NCBI RefSeq assembly: GCF_039539485.1
Contig: NZ_BAABDF010000007.1
Span: forward strand, 1,426,001-1,490,000
From: Celeribacter arenosi
GTDB lineage: Bacteria; Pseudomonadota; Alphaproteobacteria; Rhodobacterales; Rhodobacteraceae
Direction of reading: 5' to 3'
Length of the DNA: 64,000 nt
Under the pieces are notes generated by a model. That model saw only the letters and a list, made by a program, of their open reading frames with translations. It was not told the DNA's origin and ran no database searches. Shown in pieces: positions 53,364 through 62,600 of this stretch (positions within the stretch are counted from its first letter, which is position 1; every line of letters begins with the position of its first letter). The position numbers were made by a program, and so were the translations under genes.

Positions 53364-55124
53364 TTATTCCGCTGCATCGACCGCGTCCAAAGCGATCGGA
53401 AGGGTCATCTCGAATGCCGCGCCTCCAGCGGGGCGATTGCGGGCGGTCAGGCGGCCCCCGAGCTCCGTGACAATCCCCGAAGAAATCGCGAGCCCCAGCC
53501 CGACCCCGTCACCCGGCGCCTTGGTCGTGTAGAAAGGTTCGAACAGAGTGTCGAGGTCTTCGATGCCCGATCCGTTGTCACGCACGGACACAGTCGCGTG
53601 TGGCCCGCCCGCAACCATGACGTCAATCACAGGATCCCCGACCCCTTTCACGGCGTCAAACGCGTTACGCAACAGGTTGACCAACACCTGCTCGAGGCGA
53701 ACGCGATCCCCTTCAACCATGACAGGTTCGGGCGGCAATGTCCGCGTCAGAGCGACGGCGCGCTGTTTCATCTGCGGTTCCATCATCGACAATGCGGAAT
53801 TCACGCAGTCGCGCAGATCAATCGGATCGAGCCGACCGGTACCTTTTCGGGCGTAGGATTTGAGCTGCTTGGTGATCGCGCTCATGCGTTCGATCAGATC
53901 GTCGATGCGCCCAAAGGACGCCAAGGCTTCCTCCGGTCTTTTGCGACGGATCAGCAATTTTGCCCCTGCCAGATAGGTCTTCATCGCGGCCAGAGGTTGA
54001 TTGAGCTCATGACTAACGGCGGCAGACATTTCCCCCAGCACCGCCAGCTTTGACGACTGGGCAATGGTTTGCTCTGCCACTTCAAGGCTCTTTTCGGCCC
54101 GTTTACGTTCCGCGACCTCGCGTTGCAGAGCGGCGTTGAGTTGGCGCAACTGTTCGCTTTCGCGCTGAAACAGCCCCGCACGAGAGACCGCGCGACGGGA
54201 GGTCAGGTAAAAGATACCCGACAGCAGGATCGCAAACCCCATGATTTCGAGCGCCAGAAATCCGTTCACCCGCTCGCGCACGCTGGAGTAGGTAGTAAAG
54301 GATGTGATCCGCCAGCCGCGAAACGGCATCCGGCTTTCCAGACGCATCACCGCCTCACCCGCCAGATAGACCTCCGTCGACGTATCCGCCCAGTCCGTCG
54401 TCGCACGGATTGCCCGTTCGATTGCGGTTGGCGCATTGCGCAGGGAAAGGGCCTCTTCTTCCGTGCGCGATCGCCAACGTGGCTCGGTGGACAGAATGAT
54501 GGTGCCCTCGGAGTTCACCACGATCACCGCATCCGAAATGCCTGACCACGCGACCTCGAATTTGGCCAAATCTACCTCGACCACGATCACACCGGCGAGG
54601 CTCGTCCCGATCTCGATGCGGCGCGAATAGGTAAACCGAAAGGCACCACTGTCCTGCGGCGTCGCTTTGAAAATGGTGTCGTTGGAACGCAGCGCATCAA
54701 CGAAATACGGTGCCTGCCGATCATTGGCGCCGAGCAACTGGCGATTGGTGGCTGCCACAACACGACCGGTTTCATCCAAAAGCTTGATCCCCGCCGCGCC
54801 GATTTCATCGACGTAGGAGATCAGGTGTTGCGATGTCTGGGAAAAGTCGTCGCCCGAAAGCGCACCCGCAAGAACCGGATCACGTGACAACAGCAATGGC
54901 ACGATGGAGTTACGCTGCAACTCAGACAAAAGGTTGCCCGCATAGAGCGCTTGTCGCACCTCTGCGCGATTTCGCGTCAGGATCGTGTAGCGTTCGGTCA
55001 AAAAGACGTTGGTGAACCAAATCACCACGATGGCCACGCCAACAAACAACAACAACGCCAACCGACCCGTCCAGGTCAGCGTGCGCGGTGCCTCCGGGTC
55101 GCCATGCGGTGTCGCTTCAGCCAT
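53364..55124 (-). CDS. dctB: C4-dicarboxylate sensor histidine kinase DctB
   Basis: A 586-residue membrane kinase. The first helix (RLALLLFVGVAIVVIWFTNVFL) leads into a tandem-PAS (Cache) periplasmic sensor domain of about 240 residues with TNRQLLGANDRQAPYF and FRFTYSRRIEIGTSLAG. A second helix (GFLALEIMGFAILLSGIFYL) and a coiled coil (LRQLNAALQREVAERKRAEKSL) precede the H-box LGEMSAAVSHELNQPLAAMKTYL and the ATPase motifs NLLRNAFDAVKG and GVGLGLAISSGI. It senses succinate, malate or fumarate in known members. dctD follows 51 bases downstream. Confidence 0.92.
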   Translation of the reverse strand: MAEATPHGDPEAPRTLTWTGRLALLLFVGVAIVVIWFTNVFLTERYTILTRNRAEVRQALYAGNLLSELQRNSIVPLLLSRDPVLAGALSGDDFSQTSQHLISYVDEIGAAGIKLLDETGRVVAATNRQLLGANDRQAPYFVDALRSNDTIFKATPQDSGAFRFTYSRRIEIGTSLAGVIVVEVDLAKFEVAWSGISDAVIVVNSEGTIILSTEPRWRSRTEEEALSLRNAPTAIERAIRATTDWADTSTEVYLAGEAVMRLESRMPFRGWRITSFTTYSSVRERVNGFLALEIMGFAILLSGIFYLTSRRAVSRAGLFQRESEQLRQLNAALQREVAERKRAEKSLEVAEQTIAQSSKLAVLGEMSAAVSHELNQPLAAMKTYLAGAKLLIRRKRPEEALASFGRIDDLIERMSAITKQLKSYARKGTGRLDPIDLRDCVNSALSMMEPQMKQRAVALTRTLPPEPVMVEGDRVRLEQVLVNLLRNAFDAVKGVGDPVIDVMVAGGPHATVSVRDNGSGIEDLDTLFEPFYTTKAPGDGVGLGLAISSGIVTELGGRLTARNRPAGGAAFEMTLPIALDAVDAAE

Positions 55125-55223
55125 GGGGTGAAGTTACGCCCGCCATGCGCCCAAGAGCAAGGGGCGCTGCCAAAGCGTCCCCCCCTATCCCATCCTTTTT
55201 AAGCGGCTTTTCGCCTGTGCGCC

Positions 55224-55892
55224 TCACGCAGAGACGAGCGCATCAACCAGGCCGGAGAAGAAGTGACGGCCATCTTCGTTGCCATGCGCGGCCTCAAAAG
55301 CCCGCTCGGGGTGGGGCATCATGCCGAGCACGCGACGATTCTCGCTCAGGATTCCGGCGATATTGCGCGCCGAGCCGTTGGGGTTGTCGAGATAGCGGAA
55401 CGCCACAAGGCCCTCCCCCTCCAACCGGTCGAGCGTGTCGACGTCGGCGGTGTAGTTGCCATCGTGGTGCGCGATCGGAATGGCGATATGTTGGCCCTGC
55501 GAATAGCCACGCGTATAGGGGCTATCGGTGGTCTCGACGGCCAAAGGCGTGGTGCGGCAGATGTATTTCAGCCCTGCGTTTCGCAACAAGGCACCGGGCA
55601 GGATGTGGCTTTCGGTCAGAACCTGAAACCCGTTGCAGATGCCAAAGGCATAGCCGCCGCGTGCCACATGCGCCTTCAGCGCGCCAGAGATCGGAGAGGT
55701 GGCCGCAATCGCGCCACAACGCAGGTAATCCCCGTAGGAAAACCCGCCCGGCACGCCAACCACGTCGATGCCGTCAGGCAACGCAGTCTCTTTGTGCCAG
55801 ACCATTGTGACATCGACGCCGGATGTGCGCAGGGCCACGGCCATATCGCGATCGCAGTTGGATCCGGGAAACTGGAGAACGGCAGCTTTCAT
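55224..55892 (-). CDS. purQ: Phosphoribosylformylglycinamidine synthase, glutaminase subunit PurQ
   Basis: A 222-residue class I glutamine amidotransferase that supplies ammonia to PurL in purine synthesis. The start AAVLQFPGSNCDRD and the nucleophile cysteine in YAFGICNGFQVLTE identify it. The histidine/glutamate end is MMPHPERAFE. The ATG at 55892 is preferred over the TTG one codon upstream. It follows purS after ten bases. PurL, the third part of the complex, is not in the window. Confidence 0.95.
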   Translation of the reverse strand: MKAAVLQFPGSNCDRDMAVALRTSGVDVTMVWHKETALPDGIDVVGVPGGFSYGDYLRCGAIAATSPISGALKAHVARGGYAFGICNGFQVLTESHILPGALLRNAGLKYICRTTPLAVETTDSPYTRGYSQGQHIAIPIAHHDGNYTADVDTLDRLEGEGLVAFRYLDNPNGSARNIAGILSENRRVLGMMPHPERAFEAAHGNEDGRHFFSGLVDALVSA

Positions 55893-55902
55893 CAATCCGC
55901 CC

Positions 55903-56133
55903 TCACGCCATCTCTATGGTGTAGCTTTCGATCACCGCATTGGCGAGGAGCTTGTCACACATCTCCTTCACCGTGGCCTGTGACGTGCCCTGAACCAAGT
56001 CGAGCTCGATCACCTTGCCTTGCCGTACGCCTTCGACGCCGTCAAACCCGAGCGCACCCAGAGCATGACGCACCGCCTCGCCTTGGGGATCCAGAACACC
56101 GTTTTTCAACATGACAGTGACGCGGGCTTTCAT
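55903..56133 (-). CDS. purS: Phosphoribosylformylglycinamidine synthase subunit PurS
   Basis: A 76-residue small subunit that links PurQ to PurL in the three-part FGAM synthase. It shows the family pattern MKARVTVMLKNGVLDPQGEA and VRQGKVIELDL. Length is normal. It lies between purC (31 bases upstream) and purQ (10 bases downstream) in a purC-purS-purQ operon. Confidence 0.95.
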   Translation of the reverse strand: MKARVTVMLKNGVLDPQGEAVRHALGALGFDGVEGVRQGKVIELDLVQGTSQATVKEMCDKLLANAVIESYTIEMA

Positions 56134-56164
56134 TCGGCAAGTCTCCTCAGAGCGGTAGGATCGA

Positions 56165-56926
56165 TTAATTGATCAGGGTCGGTTTCATCTGCGCCGGACC
56201 GTTGGTCGGCAAAACGCCAAGACGGCGCGCAACCTCGGTATAGGCATCGGTCAGGCTGCCCAAATCACGGCGGAAGACATCTTTGTCGAGCTTTTGCCCC
56301 GACTCGATATCCCACAAACGGCAGCTATCCGGGCTGATTTCGTCGGCCACGATAAGACGCATGAAATCACCGTCCCAAACCCGTCCGATTTCAATTTTGA
56401 AATCGACCAGTTTGATACCGACACCATACATCACACCAGACATGTAGTCGTTCACGCGCAGTGCCAGAGCCACAATATCGTCCATGTCCTGCTGTGAGGC
56501 CCATCCAAACGCGATGATGTACTCTTCAGGCACCAAGGGATCGCCCAGCGCGTCATCTTTGTAGGAAAATTCGATAATCGGGCGCGGCAGGCGTGTGCCC
56601 TCCTCGATCCCGAGGCGTTTGGACATCGAACCGGCAGCGAAATTGCGCACAATCACTTCGAGCGGAACAATCTCGCACTGGCGGATCAACTGCTCACGCA
56701 TATTGAGGCGCTTAATGAAGTGGTTCGGGATGCCGAGATTGGTCAGGCCGGTCATGAAAAATTCTGACAGGCGGTTGTTCAGCACGCCTTTACCCTCGAT
56801 CGTCGCCTTCTTTTCGGCGTTGAACGCGGTTGCGTCGTCCTTGAAATACTGAACGAGAGTGCCCGGTTCGGGACCCTCATAAAGCGTTTTTGCCTTGCCT
56901 TCGTAGATTTTCTTGCGGCGCGCCAT
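56165..56926 (-). CDS. purC: SAICAR synthase PurC
   Basis: A 253-residue enzyme that joins aspartate to CAIR in purine synthesis, using ATP. It has the family start KKIYEGKAKTLYEGPEPGT and the motifs EVIVRNFAAGS, LVDFKIEIGR and VADEISPDSCRLWD. The ATG at 56926 is chosen because GGAGG lies five bases upstream and because the protein then begins MARRKK. It is the first gene of purC-purS-purQ. Upstream is the divergent ATPase zeta gene, with both promoters in the 209-base gap. Confidence 0.95.
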   Translation of the reverse strand: MARRKKIYEGKAKTLYEGPEPGTLVQYFKDDATAFNAEKKATIEGKGVLNNRLSEFFMTGLTNLGIPNHFIKRLNMREQLIRQCEIVPLEVIVRNFAAGSMSKRLGIEEGTRLPRPIIEFSYKDDALGDPLVPEEYIIAFGWASQQDMDDIVALALRVNDYMSGVMYGVGIKLVDFKIEIGRVWDGDFMRLIVADEISPDSCRLWDIESGQKLDKDVFRRDLGSLTDAYTEVARRLGVLPTNGPAQMKPTLIN

Positions 56927-57135
56927 GTGGCCTCCAATGCATGGGGCGGGAATCAAAGCATCGCCCCTGTATCGCCGCTCTTTAGGACAAGGCAGCGGCG
57001 CAAGCAAGGAATCCGACGGCCTTCGCGGCGCTGTGACACGCAATGTTCATGCGCTAACGGCCTTTAGGGGACTTGCAGCCATTACGCGGGGCGGGCATAT
57101 GGAACAGGAACGAGTTTTTTGGAGGAGACCCCGCC

Positions 57136-57447
57136 ATGTCCACATTCGACGATCGCGAAGCCGCATTCGAAGCCAAATTCGCCCATGATTCCGTCATGCA
57201 GTTCAAAGCTGACGCGCGTGCAAACAAACGTCTTGGCCTCTGGGCCGCCGAGAAACTCGGTCTTAGCGGTGAGGAAGCGACTGCCTATGCTGCGACTGTC
57301 GTGGCCTCGGACCTCAAGGAGCCGGGCGATGATGACGTTATCGACAAAGTCGCCGCCGACCTCGAAGGCATTGCGACCCGTGAAGCGATTGCGACCATGC
57401 GTGTCGGTTTCGTGCGCGAAGTCAAAGCCGAGATCGCTGCGGACTGA
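57136..57447 (+). CDS. ATPase inhibitor subunit zeta (DUF1476)
   Basis: A 103-residue soluble helical protein. In Paracoccus and related alphaproteobacteria the zeta subunit enters the F1 sector of ATP synthase and blocks ATP hydrolysis. The N-terminal inhibitory segment is FDDREAAFEAKFAHD, followed by RANKRLGLWAAEKLGLSG and a conserved DLKEPGDDDVIDKVAAD stretch. A strong GGAGGAG site is present. It is divergent from purC and is followed by an intrinsic terminator, so it is transcribed alone. Confidence 0.92.
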   Translation: MSTFDDREAAFEAKFAHDSVMQFKADARANKRLGLWAAEKLGLSGEEATAYAATVVASDLKEPGDDDVIDKVAADLEGIATREAIATMRVGFVREVKAEIAAD

Positions 57448-57479
57448 ATCACCGTACCGACATTGAAATCTGTGAAAAG

Positions 57480-57505
57480 GCCGGCGCACCTGCGTCGGCT
57501 TTTTT
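57480..57505 (+). terminator. Intrinsic terminator of the zeta subunit gene
   Basis: GCCGGCG and CGTCGGC pair (one G-U) around a short loop and are followed by six T. It lies 33 bases past the stop codon. Confidence 0.9.
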
Positions 57506-57624
57506 CGTTCCGGGCGAACAGCTTGGCACCCAAAGTTTACGCAGTTAAGCGAATCTTGGCGAATACTTCTTTAGCATGAGGTCCGGTTTTGCCGCCTTAC
57601 CTGTTGCTTTGAAAGTCTGCGCCA

Positions 57625-59622
57625 ATGTTTCCATTACCAGTCGACACAACGACGGCTACCGCGGTAGCTCACCCCGAACCAACAGGCGCGGTATTCGACA
57701 AACGGGCTTTCTTTCTACGCCAATCCGCCTCTCTCCTCTTCGTGGCATCCATCGTCTACCTGATGTGGGACCGTATCGGGTCTCTGAATATGGCGGCAAT
57801 CTCTTCAGAAATGGCGCAAACCCCATGGAGCCGCTGGTTCATGGCCGCGATCGCCTCTGCGGGTAGTTTTTGGGCCGTCGGGCAATATGATCGTGTGGTC
57901 CATGCACAACTGGGAACCGGAATCGCGCCACGATATGCCGCCCGCACCGGCATGATTGCCATCGCCCTGTCGCAGACTTTGGGATTTGGCGCGGTCTTCG
58001 GGACCATCGTGCGGTGGCGGATGCTGCCGAGCCTGTCGTTCAAACAGTCGGTCCGCCTAACGGCCACCGTCACCCTGTCTTTTCTGGCGGGCTGGGCAGT
58101 CATCGCGTCCCTCGTGGTTCTGGTCTCCGGTCTGGACATCCCTTGGCTGCGCACTCTGGCCTTTTGCACACTTGGCTTGGCCTCCCTGGCGATCTGGCTT
58201 TGTGTATTCCCGCCGAAATCCATGTTGCGACGCACTTGGCCTAGTCTGAAAACGATCGCAACCATCCTATTTTACACGGGCCTTGATACCGTTCTGGCAG
58301 GGATCGCCTTCTTTGTGCTCCTGCCCGCATCAGTTAGCGCGGGTCTGTTTGAGACAATCACCGGCTATATCCTCGCCCTCGGCGCAGGCATCCTCGGGAC
58401 AACGCCTGCCGGTTTGGGGCCATTTGAGGCAACCCTCGTGCATGTTCTGCCTAAGGGACCTCTGGAACCGCTGATCGCAACCGTTCTCGCGTTCCGGTTG
58501 GTGTATTACCTCCTGCCCGCGATCATCGCGGCGGGGTTTGCGATCCGCGGGCCACGCTCAATTGATGACGCTGTGGTGGCATGTATTTCAGAGCCGCCCC
58601 TAACACCTATCCTCGCCCCCCTTGTGGAATGGCAACTCAAAGATGCCCCGCGCGCCGAGGCATTCCTCCTGCGGACAGGTCACTTTTCGATACTATCGGC
58701 CCCTAATGGGCGTCCTCTGGGCCTTGTGGCGCGCACGGGACAGGCTCTCGTCATGTTGTCCGACCCCCTGCAAAGCAACGCCGATCATGGACGTGTCCTT
58801 CAAACCCTGACGCAGGTTGCGCGAACCACCCATAGGATACCCGCGATCTACAAATGCGGCGCCCGATTTGCCAAGTGCGCGCGCACAGCTGGTTGGCACG
58901 TGAAACGCACCGCCGACGAAGCATGGATTGCCCCAAACGAGTTTTGTCTCGACACCCCCAAGCGGCGACAATTGCGCCGCGTGCTCCGCAAGGCGCAGGA
59001 GGCAGGCGTCGAAATCCGTCACGGCCAGTCCCATCTGCCACTGCGTGACATGGACCGCGTTGCCGCGAATTGGGCGCAAGCTCACGGTGGGGAACGCGGG
59101 TTTTCAATGGGCACATATTCTCGCGACTACGTGCAATGCCAACGGATCCTGCTCGCCTACTGTGGTGGGCAGCTTGTCGGCTTTGCGACATTTCACGAAA
59201 CCCACAATGAAATGACGCTCGACCTCATGCGCCATACCTCGGATGTGCCGTGCGGTACGATGCAGGCTCTTATCGTGGCCGCGATTGACGCGGCGCGTGA
59301 ACAAGGCTGTGCACGCTTTTCACTGGCAGCGGTCCCATGGGGCGGAACAGGGGACACCACGATCCCCGAACGCCTACGTCGCCATGCCCTCACCCAGAAC
59401 AGCACAGAGGGCCTTCGCCGGTTCAAATCCGCCTTCGCCCCAAATTGGGAGCCTCTCTACATCGCGGCCCCTACCCGTCTGGGCCTGGTACTATCCAGTA
59501 TCGACATCTGGCGCAGGATCACGCAGGCCACTCGGCCATCAACGAAATCGCGCCGAACCGGCTGGCTCATATTCTTTATGACTGCATTCGATTTGAAAAT
59601 CCCGCGCAAGCGTGGCACATGA
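57625..59622 (+). CDS. mprF: MprF-like phosphatidylglycerol aminoacyltransferase
   Basis: A 665-residue membrane protein. About eight N-terminal helices (residues 30-320) form the flippase-like part, with GFGAVFGTIVRWRMLPSL and LGTTPAGLGPFEATLVHVLP. The C-terminal soluble part (about 340-630) is the DUF2156 GNAT-fold synthase, with DEAWIAPNEFCLDTPKRRQLRRVLRKA and GFSMGTYSRDYVQC. Members transfer lysine or alanine from tRNA to phosphatidylglycerol and raise resistance to cationic peptides. It is shorter than the 840-residue staphylococcal type and lacks part of the N-terminal helix set. The amino acid used is not predictable. Confidence 0.87.
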   Translation: MFPLPVDTTTATAVAHPEPTGAVFDKRAFFLRQSASLLFVASIVYLMWDRIGSLNMAAISSEMAQTPWSRWFMAAIASAGSFWAVGQYDRVVHAQLGTGIAPRYAARTGMIAIALSQTLGFGAVFGTIVRWRMLPSLSFKQSVRLTATVTLSFLAGWAVIASLVVLVSGLDIPWLRTLAFCTLGLASLAIWLCVFPPKSMLRRTWPSLKTIATILFYTGLDTVLAGIAFFVLLPASVSAGLFETITGYILALGAGILGTTPAGLGPFEATLVHVLPKGPLEPLIATVLAFRLVYYLLPAIIAAGFAIRGPRSIDDAVVACISEPPLTPILAPLVEWQLKDAPRAEAFLLRTGHFSILSAPNGRPLGLVARTGQALVMLSDPLQSNADHGRVLQTLTQVARTTHRIPAIYKCGARFAKCARTAGWHVKRTADEAWIAPNEFCLDTPKRRQLRRVLRKAQEAGVEIRHGQSHLPLRDMDRVAANWAQAHGGERGFSMGTYSRDYVQCQRILLAYCGGQLVGFATFHETHNEMTLDLMRHTSDVPCGTMQALIVAAIDAAREQGCARFSLAAVPWGGTGDTTIPERLRRHALTQNSTEGLRRFKSAFAPNWEPLYIAAPTRLGLVLSSIDIWRRITQATRPSTKSRRTGWLIFFMTAFDLKIPRKRGT

Positions 59623-59700
59623 GCGGCTGAATGCGTTGGGCTCCCTCGAACCCGCGCCCATGTTCCTGCCCGCCCGTGCGGCCTTCACCCGGATAGATCA

Positions 59701-60717
59701 ATGACCAATGCCCTCTCAAAACTGCTCGAAACCCGTGACTGGCTGATGGCAGACGGCGCGACCGGCACCACGTTGTTCAACATGGGCCTTGAGTCCGGCG
59801 ATGCGCCTGAACTTTGGAACACCGACAAACCTGCCAACATCACACAGCTCTACAAAGGGGCCGTAGACGCGGGGTCGGACATTTTCCTGACCAACTCTTT
59901 TGGCGGCACCGCCGCACGCCTCAAATTGCACAATGCCCATACCCGCGTGGGCGAATTGAACCGTGCCGCGGCCGAGATCGGCCGCGAAGTTGCCGATCGC
60001 GAAGGCCGCATCGTCGTCGTGGCAGGTTCTATGGGGCCGACCGGTGAAATCATGGAACCCATGGGGGCGCTATCCTATGCCGCCGCCGTTGAGATGTTCC
60101 ACGAACAGGCCGACGGCCTGAAAGCAGGCGGGGCAGACGTGGCGTGGATTGAAACCATCTCCGCCCCTGAAGAATACCGTGCCGCCGCCGAAGGAGCCAC
60201 GCTCGCAGGCCTGCCATGGGTCGGAACCATGTCGTTTGACACCGCCGGTCGCACCATGATGGGCGTCACCTCCGCACAAATGGTCGACATGGTCGAAAAA
60301 CTGGAAAATCCCCCGCTGGCCTTTGGCGCGAACTGCGGCGTTGGGGCATCCGACCTGCTGCGCACCGTGTTGGGGTTCTCGGCGCACGGTACCGAGCGCC
60401 CCATCATCGCCAAAGGCAACGCGGGCATTCCGCGCTATGTGGAGGGACATATCCACTACGACGGCACACCAGCTCTCATGGGCGATTACGCTGTCTTGGC
60501 ACGCGACGCCGGTGCAACCATCATTGGTGGCTGTTGTGGCACCACGCCGGAACACCTGCGCGCAATGAAAGAAGCTCTCGAAACCCGCCCGCGTGGTGAG
60601 CGTCCCAGCCTCGAGAAGATCGTTGAAACGCTCGGCGCATTCTCATCGGCCTCGGATGGCACCGACGATTCCGGTCCCAAACGCGACCGCACGAACCGAC
60701 GCCGCCGCCGCGACTGA
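59701..60717 (+). CDS. bmt: Homocysteine S-methyltransferase (split-MetH homocysteine unit, BHMT-like)
   Basis: A 338-residue barrel enzyme that moves a methyl group to homocysteine. The zinc cysteines lie in FGANCGVGAS and IGGCCGTTPEHL, and the start is LMADGATGTTLFNMGLE. In Phaeobacter and Dinoroseobacter the methionine synthase is split among a protein of this type, a corrinoid protein and a methyl-folate unit. The corrinoid protein is encoded 1.2 kb downstream, which fits that arrangement, although annotation tools often call this gene betaine-homocysteine methyltransferase. The C-terminus ends in an Arg-rich tail (RTNRRRRRD) of unknown use. Confidence 0.88.
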   Translation: MTNALSKLLETRDWLMADGATGTTLFNMGLESGDAPELWNTDKPANITQLYKGAVDAGSDIFLTNSFGGTAARLKLHNAHTRVGELNRAAAEIGREVADREGRIVVVAGSMGPTGEIMEPMGALSYAAAVEMFHEQADGLKAGGADVAWIETISAPEEYRAAAEGATLAGLPWVGTMSFDTAGRTMMGVTSAQMVDMVEKLENPPLAFGANCGVGASDLLRTVLGFSAHGTERPIIAKGNAGIPRYVEGHIHYDGTPALMGDYAVLARDAGATIIGGCCGTTPEHLRAMKEALETRPRGERPSLEKIVETLGAFSSASDGTDDSGPKRDRTNRRRRRD

Positions 60718-60739
60718 TCCAGACCTCATGGCCGCATTC

Positions 60740-61825
60740 TCAGAACAGCGACAATTGATCGCCCGTTCGGGGCGGGACGCAAAAACGCGTCCTGTCGAGG
60801 GGCGGCAATTCACGGCTCAGCCCTGTTTTGCGCAGGGCAATCGCGAAACGCTGCGCCAGAAGGTCGGCCCACGGGCCCTCCCCGGTCATGCGCTTTCCCC
60901 ACTCGGGGTCATAGTCCTGCCCACCATGCATTTCGCGAACCCGCGCCATCACGCGTTCTGCCCGATCAGGCACATGCGTGGACAGCCATTCGCGAAACAG
61001 CGGCGCCACCTCGCGCGGCAACCGCAGCGCGATATAGCTCGCAGCCCGCGCACCATGACCGCTTGCTGCGGCCATGATCGCCTCCATTTCGTGATCGGTC
61101 AGTGCGGGAATGACCGGCGCAAGCATGACGCGCACCGAAATTCCGGCCTCGGACAGCGTTTTAATGGTCTTGAGACGGCGCACCGGAACCGGTGCGCGCG
61201 GTTCCAACTGTCGCGACAGGCGCGCGCCGAGCGTCGTCAGAGAGATGCCAACCTGAACCAATCCTTTGGCCGCCATTGGCACGAGAATATCAATATCGCG
61301 CTCGATCAAAGTGCCTTTGGTCGTAATCGTGACGGGGTGGTTGTGTTCACTGAGCACCTTCAACACATCCCGCATGACCCGCGCGGATTGTTCGATCGGT
61401 TGATAGGGATCGGTGTTGGTCCCAATGGCGATGGGCGCCACGCTATAGGATTTTGCCGCCAGCTCCCGCTCCACCACCGCGCGCACGCCAACCTTTCGCG
61501 TCAAACGGGTTTCAAAATCGAGCCCCGCAGAGAGGCCCAGATAGGCATGCGTGGGGCGCGCAAAGCAGTAACTGCACCCGTGCTCGCAACCACGATACGG
61601 ATTGATCGAGCGATCAAAGGGAATATCGGGACTGTCATTGCGCGAAATGACTTTGCGCGGCCGCTCGGTTGCGACCTCGGTGCGCAAAAGCGCCTCTGCA
61701 TGGGGAATATCCCATCCATCGTCAAACGCGAGGCGCCCATGCGCCTCAAAGCGCCCCGCCGCATTCGACGTGACGCCGCGCGCGCGGGCTTTTTGACCAA
61801 GGTGCAATGTCGAGTCGGCTGTCAT
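60740..61825 (-). CDS. PA0069-family radical SAM protein
   Basis: A 361-residue protein with the iron-sulfur motif CEHGCSYCF in NPYRGCEHGCSYCFARPTHAYLG. This extended motif and the later YQPIEQSARVMRDVLKVLSEHNHPVTITTKG are typical of the PA0069 family, related to the spore photoproduct lyase-like Rv2578c group. The ATG at 61825 gives MTADSTLHLG. The open frame extends upstream into the promoter of the divergent corrinoid gene. Function is unknown. It lies between two methyl-transfer genes but on the other strand. Confidence 0.88.
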   Translation of the reverse strand: MTADSTLHLGQKARARGVTSNAAGRFEAHGRLAFDDGWDIPHAEALLRTEVATERPRKVISRNDSPDIPFDRSINPYRGCEHGCSYCFARPTHAYLGLSAGLDFETRLTRKVGVRAVVERELAAKSYSVAPIAIGTNTDPYQPIEQSARVMRDVLKVLSEHNHPVTITTKGTLIERDIDILVPMAAKGLVQVGISLTTLGARLSRQLEPRAPVPVRRLKTIKTLSEAGISVRVMLAPVIPALTDHEMEAIMAAASGHGARAASYIALRLPREVAPLFREWLSTHVPDRAERVMARVREMHGGQDYDPEWGKRMTGEGPWADLLAQRFAIALRKTGLSRELPPLDRTRFCVPPRTGDQLSLF

Positions 61826-61904
61826 GCCGCGAAGATAGAACAAAGTAAGAACATTTGCCAACGGGGCAATTGCGCCCCATGTTGGCTGGCAAAGGAATAT
61901 GCCC

Positions 61905-62600
61905 ATGTCTGACGAAGAAAATGATCTGGTCCTCGCGGACCTCGATGACGGCGAATTGGTCGAACAGATGATGGACGACCTCTATGACGGCATGAAACCG
62001 GAAATCGAGGAAGCCGTGGGCATTCTGCTCGAGCGGAAATGGACCCCATACGACATCCTCACCAAGGCGCTTGTCAGCGGCATGCAGATCGTGGGCGACG
62101 ATTTTCGCGACGGCATTCTATTCGTACCCGAAGTGCTGCGCGCCGCGCAGGCCATGAAGGGCGGAATGTCGATCCTCAAACCGCTCCTGATCGAAACCGG
62201 CGCGCCCAAGATGGGCAAAATGGTGATCGGGACCGTCAAAGGCGACATCCATGACATCGGCAAAAACCTCGTCGCGATGATGATGGAGGGTGCGGGTTTC
62301 GAGATCATTGACCTCGGCATCAATACCGAAGCCAGCGAATACATCGAGACCGCAGAGCGCGAAGGCGCCGACATTATCGGGATGTCCGCCCTGCTCACGA
62401 CCACCATGCCCTATATGAAAACCGTGATCGAGAACCTGAAGGATCAGGGCCTGCGCGACAAATACATCGTGCTGTGTGGCGGTGCTCCCCTCAACGAAGA
62501 ATTCGGCCGTGCGATCGGCGCAGACGCCTATTGTGACGATGCCGCGATTGCCGTGGAAACCGCGAAACGAATGATCCAAGAGCGGCTAAATCCGGCGTGA
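61905..62600 (+). CDS. Corrinoid (B12-binding) methyl carrier protein
   Basis: A 231-residue protein. The N-terminal helical cap domain (about 15-95, EAVGILLERKWTPYDIL) precedes a B12-binding Rossmann domain with the cobalt-ligating motif D114-x-H116-xx-G119 (KGDIHDIGKNLV), the GMSALLTTTM loop and VLCGGAPLNEEF. It carries a methyl group between a donor enzyme and the homocysteine methyltransferase, acting as the cobalamin part of a split MetH. The ATG at 61905 is chosen because AAAGGA lies nine bases upstream. An ATG two codons before is too close to it. Its stop overlaps the next GTG start. Confidence 0.92.
   Translation: MSDEENDLVLADLDDGELVEQMMDDLYDGMKPEIEEAVGILLERKWTPYDILTKALVSGMQIVGDDFRDGILFVPEVLRAAQAMKGGMSILKPLLIETGAPKMGKMVIGTVKGDIHDIGKNLVAMMMEGAGFEIIDLGINTEASEYIETAEREGADIIGMSALLTTTMPYMKTVIENLKDQGLRDKYIVLCGGAPLNEEFGRAIGADAYCDDAAIAVETAKRMIQERLNPA

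Noticed and set aside
52749..54053. Plus-strand open frame of 434 codons across dctD and dctB
   Set aside because: It spans two well-supported genes on the other strand and resembles no family.
60593..61912. Plus-strand open frame of 439 codons opposite the PA0069-type gene
   Set aside because: The minus-strand protein has an intact radical SAM cysteine motif. The plus-strand frame overlaps the end of bmt and has no domain.
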